Shown here piece after piece: positions 11,215 through 21,429 of a DNA stretch of 36,006 nt (positions are counted from its first letter, which is position 1; the number at the start of each line of letters is the position of its first letter). The position numbers and the translations under genes were made by a program. A model generated the notes under the pieces. It saw nothing but the letters and a program-made list of their open reading frames with translations, was not told the origin of the DNA and did no database searches. This stretch comes from Nemertoderma westbladi. Lineage: Eukaryota; Xenacoelomorpha; Nemertodermatida; Nemertodermatidae. The stretch covers positions 1 through 36,006 of the forward strand of contig JAUCBJ010001467.1 of NCBI GenBank assembly GCA_032718475.1. Reading direction: 5' to 3'.

Positions 11215-11279
11215 GCCATAACCAGGGCCTTCATAAAATAACTTTAACTAAATTATTTTATGAAGGCCCTGCCATAACC
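11215..11279. mobile_element. 47-bp perfect hairpin insertion flanked by 9-bp direct repeats
   Basis: GCCATAACC occurs at 11215-11223 and again at 11271-11279. Between them lie 47 bp starting AGGGCCTTCATAAAATAA and ending with its exact reverse complement, with an 11-bp loop. Direct repeats next to perfect inverted ends are the mark of a cut-and-paste insertion. The size is extremely small for a MITE. Confidence 0.65.
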
Positions 11280-11808
11280 CTTATTATATATTGGGATAAA
11301 GGCTAATCTAAATTTAAAAAAAACATTGTTAGGAAATTCTACCTTCAGTAGAAAAATTGACCAATCACTCAATATCGACATTCACCTACAGTATACTAAC
11401 GTACAATATTTTTTATTTGTTGTAAGTCACTTTTTTTGTCAAAGTCGTTAACAAGTTTGACAAAAAAAAAGAACACTTTTATTGTCAACAAAAAAAGTAA
11501 ATGTTGAATTAAATTTCTAAGTAATTTCTATGACATTGATTTTTTATACTAGCTATGTAGTTTTTGCGAATTTTTTTATAAATGTTATAGAACACGGGTT
11601 ATCAATTTTAATAGATATTTTTGTTCTAGAATAACTTTTTCTTCTAGAAATTTTTTTTGGAAAAAATACCACCCTACTGTCAGAAGGTCAAATATTTGTT
11701 CTAGAAAATAACTTTGTCTCGCTACGCTCCCCAAATAATATCGCTCGACAAAAAAGTAGTAAAAATTACTTTTTTGCCACCACTTAAGAAAACTGTGCCG
11801 CCTTATCG
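11280..11808. other. AT-rich stretch, no gene seen
   Basis: Long A and T runs dominate, including a poly-A run near 11463 facing poly-T runs near 11431, which can pair. The minus-strand ORF at 11585-11842 is low-complexity and has no recognisable domain. Confidence 0.4.
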
Positions 11809-12036
11809 TTAAAATTTCGCCGCTACAACTCCTGTCACCCATGACATTTCAAGGCCAGCGTCCTTTAAGTCCTTAAAGATGCGTCTCAAGAAAGTCATGG
11901 GCTGTCCACCATGCTTATTCACTCCATGAGGCTGCCAAAGCACATGATTATGCACAGGCTGGTCCTCACGGCGAAAGCAATGTCCTGCAAAGCGGAGGCC
12001 GCTCCGTTCAAGTGTCAAGATAGGGGAGACCTCCAA
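11809..12036 (-). pseudogene. C-terminal fragment of a LINE endonuclease/reverse-transcriptase
   Basis: The minus-strand frame reads RSGLRFAGHCFRREDQP, then VLWQPHG and a GG-P-TF block. This is the well-known C-terminal block of invertebrate LINE proteins (RLRFAGH ... VLWxPxG ... RGRPxxTY). The polymerase itself is absent, and no proper start exists here. It is a short fragment, probably dead on arrival. Confidence 0.7.
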
Positions 12037-12074
12037 GGTTGTATAGAGGATGAAACACCTCCAAGGTTGTATAG
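12029..12074. repeat. Short direct repeat ACCTCCAAGGTTGTATAG
   Basis: The 18-mer occurs twice about 27 bp apart, at the upstream edge of the LINE fragment. It may mark a small local duplication or a target-site repeat. Confidence 0.5.
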
Positions 12075-12889
12075 GTTATATTAAATTATCTTATAACTGA
12101 TTACTGGATGGTTTACTGACATGAAAATTATTTATAAATAATAAATTACAGAAAACGCAGATTTGTACAATTGTGAACACATTTTATCAAATGTGTACCA
12201 CTGTAATGTAATGTTGTTGAACGGGACAATTGAACATAATTGAACAGAATTGAATTGGCAACAACCAAAATTTTTTCGCCAAAAGGATACAATTGAATAC
12301 TTTTGAAACGCTTAGTAATCTGGAAACTCTCTGTAGTTTGCCGCTGTCACTCACTGCAGCTGGAAATGCGATAAGGATATTGTTTACCTTTATACAGTAG
12401 TGTGCGGTTAATAGTGTCTAGTAGGCAGGCCTATAGTTAGTGATGTTAAGGCATCTTCTGGTGTTTCTCTGTGCCCTCTCGGTGTCAGACTAATGGCGCG
12501 ACATCTCCCTGCACTAAATTAATTATTCAATGGTCTAGGCTCCTCCATCCACATACCCATCCACTCCCATACACTCAATGAACCTCCATGTGGTCTTGTA
12601 TGTAGTTCTCTCTCTACCAATACAGCCCATGTCCGCAATGTTACGCCCTGGGGGCTCTCTCATCTACCTGATATCAGACACACAGGCGCACCGCACACAA
12701 AGCCTTTGTCGGTCCCAGCAAGTTAGCCTCCTGCTATGTTATCTAGCAGATAACTCGCCATAACCTGCCAATCAGATGACTTGAACAAATGTGTTCACAT
12801 GTGATCACATTGGATGAAATCTGCTTTTTCTGGTGGCCTGTACAGTATTTATTAGATATTCCACAAATTTACTTAACTATACTTACTTC
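12075..12889. other. Intergenic stretch, no gene seen
   Basis: Nothing recognisable. The ORF at 12578-12763 has ordinary composition and no motif. Confidence 0.4.
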
Positions 12890-12956
12890 GCGATCCCGGA
12901 CAAAAAAGTCGGGATCGGGATCGAGACCGGGATTGCATTTTTGGCCGGGATCCCGG
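12890..12956. repeat. Cluster of GGGATC words ending in a 12-bp palindrome
   Basis: GATCCCGG, GGGATCGGGATCG, CCGGGATT and the palindrome CCGGGATCCCGG (12945-12956) are packed into 67 bp directly outside the large fold-back. It stands out from the AT-rich surroundings and may be part of that element's end. Confidence 0.5.
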
Positions 12957-13990
12957 TTTTTCGGAAATTCCTTCTTGAGTTATGCCAACTTTTGTAATTT
13001 TCACCCACAATTTGAAAATTTATACTTTTGGTGCAGCACCACATTTAACACCAAAAAGACCATTAAATAACCAGAAATTTCGAAATATTTTGCCATTTTC
13101 GGAATCAGCGCCGAAAATTAGCCTATAGGTATCAAAACCGCAAAAGAAGACTAATTAATTTTAATTTAAAAACTAAAAATTTAAAAACTAACTAAACTAA
13201 TTTTTTTAAACAAAATTTCCAAATTCTATAAACACAATTTTTGCGCGGAAAATTCCTCTACATAATTCAGCAAACAGAACGAAAATCGATTGAGTAGTTA
13301 AAAAGTACACCATGTCCCGTAATATAGTGTCATTTTCTGATGACACGGACCCCCCCCCCCCCCAGATTTTTCTACGAATCTTTATCATATTGTTTGAACT
13401 TTGAAACACAACTAGTTCCACTCACCGTGGTTTTCACCATGAAGCCGTAATTTTCGATTTCGCCTTTAATTTTTTTAAAACGCTTATTAAAGAAATTTAA
13501 AGGCGGAATCGAAAATTCTGGCTTCATGATAACAACCACGGTGAGTGGAACTAGTGGAGGTTCAAATTTGAAGCAATATGATAAAGAGGGGGGGGGGGGG
13601 GGGGGGGGACCGTGTCATCAGAAAATGACACTATATTGCGGTTCATGGTGTATATAGAGAGAGTGTCCCAAAAAAAGCCAACACGAGAAATATGTATAAA
13701 AATTTCCTCCTTACAATAATTACAATACAATAGATCTGACCAAACATGCACCAAAAGTGAAATTTTTTAAAATTTTTCTAAAATTATCTTCTTATTGTGG
13801 TTTTGATACCTACAGGCTAATAATCGGTGCTGATTCCGAAAATGGCAAAATATTTCGACATTTCTGGGTGTTTGGTGGTCTTTTTTGGTGTCAAAGGTCC
13901 CGCCAAAATTTAAAATTTTCAAATTTTGGGTGAAAATTACAAAAGTTGCAAGTTGCCATAATTCGAGAACTAAACAACTTATCGAAAAAC
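12956..13990. repeat. About 1-kb fold-back (long inverted repeat)
   Basis: The left half (12956-13478) is mirrored by the right half (13488-13990) around a centre near 13483. The best-conserved pairs are 13411-13469 with 13497-13555 (both carrying CACCGTGG and ACTAGT), about 13310-13365 with 13586-13650 (ATAGTGTCATTTTCTGA and a C14 run facing a G21 run), and 12985-13140 with 13795-13965. The middle of each arm has diverged. There is no ORF. It is likely a fold-back element or an inverted duplication. Confidence 0.85.
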
Positions 13991-14671
13991 TGATTTCAGA
14001 TTCGGAATCACCATAAAATTTTACATCGGAAAACACATTAAAACAAATCTGATGTGAATCTGAAAAGAGGCAAATTGTCGTTGGCAAATTATTTTAATAA
14101 TCAATATATTTTCCTCCATTTATATGTGTATATATATATAACAACAATCGATTTTTTTCTCAGTATAAGTAAGTATACGCAATTGTAAGTAAGGAAACAT
14201 AAGTATCAACAAAAGTAAACAAATAACGCAGAGAACACTAAAACTACGGAGAATCAATACTGCGGCACAGGTAGTAATAATTATAAAGTCATATTAAACG
14301 TTGAGATCAAAAAGATTAATTTTATTTACTCATAATTATTATACACCTGGTCCTGCAATATAGTGTCGTTATTCTGGTACATTAAGCTATTTTTCAACGA
14401 AGCTATTTTCCATTTTTCGAAATCAGATTGTGTTACATGTCTGGAATCCTTACACTAAGGTTGAAGAATAACTGCAATGTAACTGGTGTAATATCGACGG
14501 AGACAACTTTTTTAAAGATTCCGCCTATCTATGTCTCTGTTTCTAATTCCATGCAATCTCATTAAGATTTGTAAACAAAATTGGGCGTTGCAGCTACCCA
14601 AATAAAGACACAATATTCCAGGACATGGTGTATCCCGGTGCGCTAAGCGGCATAGTAACAGTGCGTGCCTG
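13991..14671. other. 3' flank of the Josephin gene, no gene seen
   Basis: It holds a short AT microsatellite near 14127-14142. Another copy of the fold-back word AATATAGTGTC is near 14358. A minus-strand AATAAA (plus TTTATT at about 14321) lies about 350 nt beyond the Josephin stop codon. Confidence 0.35.
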
Positions 14672-15493
14672 TTAAATAGCACTACAGTAGTACAAGGTTT
14701 TACGTCGAGGGGCAGTTCCAGCAGCCTCTGGGGCACTGGAGCGGGGGACAGCGCCCGTAGCTTGTGGGGCAATGGGGCGAGGGACAGTACCCGAGGGTTG
14801 GAGGGCACTGGAGCGGGGGGCAATGCCCGTAGAACTGGAACTGGAACAAACTGTGTGGAAATGGGCGGATTGGGGGCTCCACAACGCAGACTTATCTGCC
14901 TCCTTTGGTATAACGACTAACAGTTCAGTCTCCTTGCAAGCCAACGCCTCCCGCAGATAGAGTCGGAGATCTTCCACGCCTCCCAAGACTTCCGGTTGCT
15001 TCAACTTAGAGTCGAGATTTACATAGACCCCGCCGACATTTCGGACCGCTATCCAGTGTTTCCGTCGCACCGGTAGCGTCAGCGCTTTCCACGACATCCA
15101 CAAACTCACGTTCAATATGAATCCGATCGCCGCATCGGGTTGCAAAGTATCCACGTTGCGTCGTTTATCGAACCACACTGTCTCGCAGTTGCGGAGATGC
15201 AACGCGGACATTATTACGTTAACATCGTAGTTTCCGAGGCCCAGTAGACTGCGATGTGGGTTGAGCAGTCGTTCAGGGGACAGACTCTGACATATCTCGT
15301 CAAGGAGTTGCTTAGTGAAGGCGTGGCGGTCCTGGAAGAGGTTGTTTAGTGCGTGCAACGCGCAGAGTTCCCGGCTCTGCTTCTCGTGGTAGACCGCCGA
15401 CACATCGTACTCGAACCGTTGTCGACTGCAGCTTCCCGACAATCTACGCGCAGATCGACTACTCGTAGAATTACCCTTCGAGTGATCCAACAT
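14672..15493 (-). CDS. Josephin-domain deubiquitinase (JOSD1/JOSD2-like)
   Basis: A cysteine protease that cleaves ubiquitin. I chose the ATG at 15493 (273 residues) because the Josephin core starts shortly after it. The frame stays open to an ATG at 15736 (354 residues). That extra part is a very hydrophobic stretch that may be real membrane sequence or read-through of an intron or UTR. Counting from 15493, the catalytic Cys is residue 44 in SRELCALHALNNLF, His is 146 in KHWIAVR, and Asn159/Asp161 are in YVNLDSKL. The blocks LGLGNYDVNVIMSAL and WFDKRRNV are typical of JOSD1/2. After the core there is a tail absent from the human proteins: a Ser run, then about 3.5 copies of a 12-residue Pro/Ala-rich unit. 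No intron interrupts the frame. The choice between JOSD1 and JOSD2 is not made. Confidence 0.88.
   Translation of the reverse strand: MLDHSKGNSTSSRSARRLSGSCSRQRFEYDVSAVYHEKQSRELCALHALNNLFQDRHAFTKQLLDEICQSLSPERLLNPHRSLLGLGNYDVNVIMSALHLRNCETVWFDKRRNVDTLQPDAAIGFILNVSLWMSWKALTLPVRRKHWIAVRNVGGVYVNLDSKLKQPEVLGGVEDLRLYLREALACKETELLVVIPKEADKSALWSPQSAHFHTVCSSSSSTGIAPRSSALQPSGTVPRPIAPQATGAVPRSSAPEAAGTAPRRKTLYYCSAI
14698..14832 (-). repeat. 36-bp coding minisatellite in the Josephin tail
   Basis: Three and a half units encode GIAPRSSALQPS, GTVPRPIAPQAT, GAVPRSSAPEAA and GTAPR. The unit is a multiple of three, so copy-number change would keep the frame. It lies after the catalytic domain. Confidence 0.7.
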
Positions 15494-16449
15494 TTTGTTT
15501 CGTAGGTCCGGCGTCGGGATCGGGTTGGTCTCCGTTTCGGTCAGCACGTCCACGTCCACCGCTAGCGGCACCGGAAACAAACAACGTCGTAAAAAGGGTT
15601 TTACTTGTGCAGAAATTAGTAATACTGACCAATAAAATGATATGAGTTGCTTTCTGCAAATCGCCCACAAAATAATGCAAAGCGAAATTAAGGCACAAAC
15701 AACAATTACGTAGAAAAACAAAGCGACATATTGCATAACAAATAGACCCTACCCGTAGACCCAAAGTAGACCCTACCTGCTACCGGTAAAGAAGTAAAGG
15801 TAACAGAAACAAGATAAAACATAGGCCTAACAGCAATACAGCAATAAGCACATAGGCCTACGCATATTTCCGTACATGGCTGCATGGCATCATGGTACAT
15901 CTGTTGGGTATTCTCAGCGAGATTTGGCTGCTTTATGCAACCAAATATCGCTGGATAATACTAATGCTACACAACACAAGATTTACATGTACTGTTGTTG
16001 TACCGGTAAAACGAACTTCAGAACTTAGTTGCGAGCTTGCGCCTCTACTTAAATCATAAATCCTGAAATCTAACTGCTACTTATCTACTACCGGTACTGT
16101 ACTAGTGCATGTACAGATGTTGTCTGGTAGTGATTATTACTAGGCCTATCCCTATCTGCCTATATAGTACTCCACTCCTCACTACACACTACCTGACTAC
16201 TGTAGGCCTAAAGCTGTAAAGTAGATAAGAGCCTTTCTGCCTTTGGTACCGGACACAGACACCGGTCGGTCGGTAATCAGTAATGGTACAGCGGTACAGG
16301 TTATTAACTCATTTCAGCATTTGCAGTACCGTAGTCCAGGTAGTCAGTAGTAGTGGAGTGCGTAGGACTGTAGGACTCAACTACACTTCGCACTTGGTAG
16401 AACATAAAACACTGTAGCACTGCCTGACTGCGCACCCCTAATAATAAAA
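15494..16449. other. Upstream region of the Josephin gene, no further gene seen
   Basis: The open frame to 15736 is discussed with the gene. Beyond it the sequence is non-coding and rich in TAGGCCTA (about 15824, 15855, 16141, 16203) and ACCGGT words. The promoter should be here, but no core element is convincing. Confidence 0.35.
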
Positions 16450-17435
16450 GGCAGTGATTTTTTATGTCCTTTTATTTCACTTTTTTGTCCGCCTTCAATG
16501 ACTTTTGTTGTCCCTTTAATGACTTTTTATGTATGTATTTCTTCAAACTGTCAGACTGATGATTTCTGGACTGTCAGACAGTTGATTTCACACTATGCCT
16601 GGAATTGGAATTTGGAATTTTTAATTCTACATTAATCAGTTAAAACAAGCACTAAGGGTAGAATTAAAATATAACATATGAAGTGTAAGGTAAAGGTAAA
16701 GGAAACAAACCAATGTACAGTATGGTATTGCCTGTGCCAAAACATTCAAAATTTGTTGATTTCTTGACTGTCAGACAGTTTAATTTACAATAATTGTGGC
16801 AAAACATTCAAAATTCCATAATTTATAGACTATGACCCTATGAGATAGATTTCCATATGCGCCTGTAGTAAAAGACTCTAAATATAATAGTTTCTGGTTG
16901 TTGTCGATAATCGATTGTCAAATGACGTAGCAAAACACTCATTTTATAGCCAAAAACAATTACCAATTGATGGAAAGGAGCAGGTTAGAGAGGCCGGATT
17001 TTCTAACCAAAACAATAAACAGTCACTTTACCAAATGGAGGAAAGGAGCAGGTTACAGAGGCGGGCCTTTCTAACCAAAACAATAAACGGTCACTTTACC
17101 AAATCAGGGAACGGAGCAGGTTACAGAGGCGAGATTGTCTAACCAAAACAATAAAAGATCATTTAACTACTTGAGGGAAAGGAGCAGGTTACAGAGGCGG
17201 ATATATTCTTTAGCAGTTGTATATATCCTTTATTGGGACAATTTCTTTGATTTTTAGCTAAAACCGGCCCAATATTTTCGATATCAGTGTGTTTTATTCG
17301 TAGATTTAGTAAATTTTTCGAACACATTGTATGTGGACTGATCTGTTTATAGTTTAGAACTACATTATACAGTAGATTTAGAGGTACCACTACAGCTACC
17401 CATAACATTACAGTACAGTAGTCATGATCCATTTT
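16450..17435 (+). repeat. Left outer arm of a nested inverted-repeat complex
   Basis: It starts GGCAGTGATTTTTTATGTCC and is mirrored by 23366-23974. Shared words in mirrored order include ATGACTTTTTATGTATGTA, CTGTCAGACAGTTGATTTC-like segments, the 68-bp tandem units, and CAGTAGTCATGATCC at the inner end. The left arm carries about 200 bp (17205-17410) that the right arm lacks. There is no ORF. It may be a long terminal inverted repeat or an inverted duplication. Confidence 0.8.
16972..17200 (+). repeat. Four tandem copies of a 68-bp unit (repeat family A)
   Basis: Units begin near 16972, 17040, 17109 and 17176. Each carries GGAGCAGGTTACAGAGGC and then CTAACCAAAACAATAAA, separated by a variable stretch. 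The ORF through them (16915-17142) is just repeat. Single or inverted copies also lie at 21604-21660, 23412-23620, 30108-30160 and 30828-30893. Confidence 0.85.
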
Positions 17436-17627
17436 AAATGCATTATCCAGATATGTATCAATTATCTAAAACTTATTAATGATTTAAAAGGTACCGGTAT
17501 CTGTATCTATTGTACAGTAGCTGACTGTTATAATGCTATATAATTATTTCTAAGGCATAGGCTTTATACCTACATACAATACATCAATACTGCAAAATAC
17601 TGCTCTATATGGTAGGTGCTGAAATGC
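17436..17627. other. Spacer before the minisatellite, no gene seen
   Basis: AT-rich. The last bases (GGTAGGTGCTGAAATGCACA, 17611-17630) are mirrored just beyond the right array near 20717-20735, so the palindrome includes its flanks. Confidence 0.5.
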
Positions 17628-18792
17628 ACAACGAGCAACAATGACTAACAACGAGCAACAACGAGTAACAATGACCAACAACGAGCAACAATGAGCAACG
17701 ACGAGCAACAATGAGCAACAACGAGCAATAATAAAGTACAACAACTACTGTAGCAACAACGAACAACAATGACCATGCAACAACGAACAACAACGAGCAA
17801 CAATGAGTAACAACGAACAACAACGAGCAACAATGAGCAACAATAAGCAAAAACGAGCAACAATGAGCAACAACGAGCAACGACGAGCAACAATCAGCAA
17901 CAACGAGCAATAATAAAGTACACCAACTAGCAACAACGAACAACAATGAGCAACAACGAGCAACAACGAACAACAACGAGCAAGAACGAGCAACTATGAG
18001 CAACAACGAGCAACAATGAGCAACAATGAGCAACAACGAGCAATAATGAGCAACAATGAGCAACGACGAACAACAATGAGTAACACCGAGCAATAATAAT
18101 GTACACCAACTAGCAACAACGAACAACAATGAGCAACAACGAGCAACAACAAACAACAACGAGCAAGAACGAGCAACAACGAACAACAATGAGCAACAAT
18201 GAGCAACAACGAGCAATAATAAAGTACAACAACTAGCAACAATGACCAACAACGAACACCAATGAGCAACAACTAACAACAATGAGCAACAACGAGCAAC
18301 AATGAGCAACAACGAACAACAATGAGCAACAACGAGCAACAATGAGCAACAACGAACAACAACGAGCAACAACGAGCAACAATGAGCAACAACGAATAAC
18401 AACGAGCAACAATGAGCAACAACGAGCAATAATAAAGTACAACAACTAGCAACAATGAGCAACAACGAACACCAATGAGCAACAACGAACAACAATGAGC
18501 AACAACGAACAACAACGAGCAACAATGAGCAACAATGAGCAACAACGAACAACAAAGAGCAACAATGAGCAACAACGAGCAACAATAAGCAACATTGAAC
18601 AACAACGAACAACAACGAGCAACAATGAGCAACAACGAGTAATAATAAAGTAGAACAACTAGAAACAATGAGCGACAATGAACAACAACGAGGAACACTC
18701 AGCAACAACGAACAACAACGAGCAACAATGAGCAACAACGAGCAACAATGAGCAACAACGAGCAACAATGAGCAACGACAACCAGCAACAAT
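17628..18792 (+). repeat. Minisatellite array, left arm: 10-bp unit CAACAACGAG / CAACAATGAG
   Basis: The basic unit is 10 bp, mostly alternating between the CG and TG forms, which gives a 20-bp dimer. A variant block CAATAATAAAGTACAACAAC breaks the array near 17727, 17908, 18087, 18218, 18429 and 18640, so there is a higher-order period of roughly 130-210 bp. The plus strand has almost no T outside the ATG word. Long minus-strand open frames here are an effect of the unit having no stop codon in any phase. Confidence 0.95.
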
Positions 18793-18983
18793 ATAGTATA
18801 ATCTTAAAAAAAACACTGTTTGAAGGAAATGTATCTTCTCCTACAATTCTAAACAATTCTAAATAAAGTGATATGTCGAATAGATCCTCCCTATGGGCGG
18901 GTGTCGACAGAATTTTGATTGAGTGAATTCTACGAGTATGATCGGTCATTCTAGAATTCATTTCACTGTCCGATAATTATTAC
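18793..18983. other. Unique 190-bp spacer at the centre of the inverted arrays
   Basis: This is ordinary sequence with a GAATTC-containing stretch and no ORF or motif that I recognise. It forms the loop between the two inverted arrays. Confidence 0.6.
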
Positions 18984-20716
18984 ACGTTGTTGTTCGTTGT
19001 TGCTCATTATTGCTCGTTGTTGCTCATTGTTGCTCATTGTTGCTCGGTGTTGCTCATTGTTTCTCGCTGTTGATCATTGTTGCTCGTTGTTTCTCATTGT
19101 TGCTCGTTGTTATTTGTTGTTATGCTGATTGTTGCTCGTTATTGCTCAGTGATGCTCGTTGTTGCAAATTGGAGCTCGTTGTTGCACATTGGTGCTCGTT
19201 GTTGCTCATTGTTGCTCATTGTTGCTCGTTGTTGTACTTTATTATTGCTCATTGTTCCTTGTTGGTGCTCATTGTTGTGCTTTATTATTGCTCGTTGTTG
19301 TTCATTGTTGCTCGTTGTTGCTCATTGTTGCTCGTTGTTGCTCATTGTTGCTCGCTGTTGCTCATTCAGTCATTGTTACTCGTTGTTGTACTTTATTATT
19401 GCTCGTTGTTGCTCATGTGCTCGTTGTTGCTCTTTATCGCTCATTGTTGCTCATACTTGCTCGTTGTTGCTCATTGTTGCTCGTTGTTGTACTTTATTAT
19501 TGCTCATTGTTCCTTGTTGGTGCTCATTGTTGTGCTTTATTATTGCTCGTTGTTGTTCATTGTTGCTCGTTGTTGCTCATTGTTGCTCGTTGTTGCTCAT
19601 TTTTGCTCGTTGTTGCTAATTATTGCTCGTTGTTGCTCGTTGTTGCTAATTGTTGCTCGTTGTTGCTCATTGTTGCTCGTTGTTTCTCATTGTTGCTCGT
19701 TGTTATTTGTTGTTATGCTGATTGTTGCTCGTTATTGCTCAGTGATGCTCGTTGATGCTCATTGTTGTTCATTGTTGCTCATTGTTGCTCGTTGTTGTAC
19801 TTTATTATTGCTCATTGTTCCTTGTTGGTGCTCATTGTTGTGCTTTATTATTGCTCGTTGTTGTTCATTGTTGCTCGTTGTTGCTCATTGTTGCTAGGTG
19901 TTGCTCATTGTTGCTCGCTGTTGCTCATTCAGTCATTGTTACTCATTGTTGTACTTTATTATTGCTCGTTGTTGCTCATTGTTGCTCGTTGTTGCTCTTT
20001 ATCGCTCATTGTTGCTCATTGTTGCTCGTTGTTGCTCGTTGTTGTTCATTGTTGCTCGTTGTTGTACTTTATTATTGCTCGCTGTTGCTCATTGTTGCTC
20101 CGTTGTTGCTCGGTGTTGCTCATTGTTGCTCTTTGTCGCTCATTGTTGCTCATTGTTGCTCGTTGTTGCTCATTGTTGCTCGTTGTTGTACTTTATTATT
20201 GCTCCGTTGTTGCTCATTGTTGTTCGTTTCGTTGTTGCTCGTTGTTGCTCATTGTTGCTCTTTGTCGCTCATTGTTGCTCGTTGTTGCTCATTGTAGCTC
20301 GTTGTTGCTCATTGTTGCTCGTTGTTGCTAATTGTTGCTCGTTGTTGCTCATTGTTGCTCGTTGTTGCTCATTGTTGCTCGTTGTTGGTCATTGTTGCTC
20401 ATTGTTGCTCATTGTTGCTCGTTGTTGTTAATTGTTGCTCGTTGTTGCTCATTGTTGCTCGTTGTTGCTCATTGTTGCTCGTTGTTGCTCATTGTTGCTC
20501 GTTGTTGCTCATTGTTGCTCGTTGTTGGTCATTGTTGCTCATTGTTGCTCATTGTTGCTCGTTGTTGCTAATTGTTGCTCGTTGTTGCTCATTTGTTGCT
20601 CGTTGTTGCTCATTGTTGCTCGTTGTTGCTCATTGTTGCTCGTTGTTGCTAATTGTTGCTCGTTGTTGCTCATTGTTGCTCGTTGTTGCTCATTGTTGGT
20701 CATTGTTGCTCGTTGT
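18984..20716 (+). repeat. Minisatellite array, right arm: 10-bp unit TTGTTGCTCG / TTGTTGCTCA
   Basis: This is the reverse complement of the left array and is longer (about 1.7 kb against 1.2 kb). Variant blocks show internal duplication. One block containing TTCCTTGTTGGTGCTC recurs near 19254, 19509 and 19817. One containing TTATTTGTTGTTATGCTGA recurs near 19110 and 19703. From 20300 on, the array is very uniform. The plus strand is poor in A. Confidence 0.95.
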
Positions 20717-20738
20717 GCATTTTAGTACCTACCACTTT

Positions 20739-20876
20739 TCATGCCCTATAATTTTTACTTTTTATGAGATATATTATTCCTTTAATTAATAATAATAATA
20801 ATAATTACCTTTAATGCCCTATATAATTTTATTACTTTTTATGCCCTATATCTTTTACTTATTTGCCCTATATTTA
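20739..20876 (+). repeat. Four copies of TGCCCTATA(n)TTTTACTT, left arm of a second hairpin
   Basis: TGCCCTATA is repeated four times, each followed by a T/A-rich stretch. Four reverse-complement copies (ATATAGGGCA) lie at 22579-22680. The pair forms an inner hairpin next to the minisatellite one. Confidence 0.8.
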
Positions 20877-20919
20877 TGTAGGCCTAACTGAAACACGGTA
20901 AAATGTACAACCTACAGTA

Positions 20920-21130
20920 TAGATAGATAGATAAATTTATTTATACATTATGTAAAAACAATAACAAATACACCAAACAATGTAACCGGTATAAAGGTAT
21001 TGTCCAACATAACATAATAGGATTACCCCTAAAGCTTTGCAGCTTATTTCCAAGGGGGTCCTTTATGTTACTTGGTTACAAATACAATATTAAACTACGC
21101 TAACCTAAAACTAATAAAACGTAATTACAC
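20920..21130 (-). mobile_element. LINE 3' UTR and tail, minus orientation
   Basis: Read on the minus strand, it has a hairpin-forming GGACCCCCTTGG ... GGGGTAATCC stretch, then an AATGTATAAATAAATTTA end, then a short TCTA tandem tail (plus-strand TAGATAGATAGATAA). This layout is typical of CR1/L2-like LINE 3' ends in invertebrates. No coding part is attached. Confidence 0.55.
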
Positions 21131-21429
21131 TATGTATACATGTACAACTTTACCAAGAGTGTGACAATGCCCGAGTCAACGATAAAGATGTAATGTACAG
21201 AACAATTTATTATAAAACGTATTTACAGTATAAATAGTAAATAATTAATAAACTAATAACTTACTGTAGACCTAATGCAGTACCGGTGTCCTAGGCGATT
21301 CTGCCCCCCCCCCCCCCCCCACACCCACCCCGCGCGGGATGCCTCCCCCCTCCCCTCCCTATAGACTTACAGTCGTACATATACTGTTGTAGTACAGTCT
21401 GACAGTAGGGCCTGCAGTAGGGGTGCAGG
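21131..21429. other. Spacer with a C17 run
   Basis: AT-rich sequence without a gene, then a run of 17 C at about 21304-21320 followed by C-rich sequence. Confidence 0.5.

Noticed and set aside
16915-17142. 75-codon open frame with repeated peptide
   Set aside because: It is the 68-bp family A tandem repeat read in one frame, and the inverted copy elsewhere does not keep it.
17628-20716. CRISPR-like array
   Set aside because: Units are 10 bp with no unique spacers, and the genome is animal. This is a minisatellite.
17605-20789. Many long Cys/Leu/Val-rich open frames (up to about 400 codons) in the minisatellite
   Set aside because: The 10-bp unit has no stop codon in any phase on the TTGTTGCTC strand, so all three frames stay open. 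The protein-like repeats follow directly from the DNA repeat, and there is no start context or domain.
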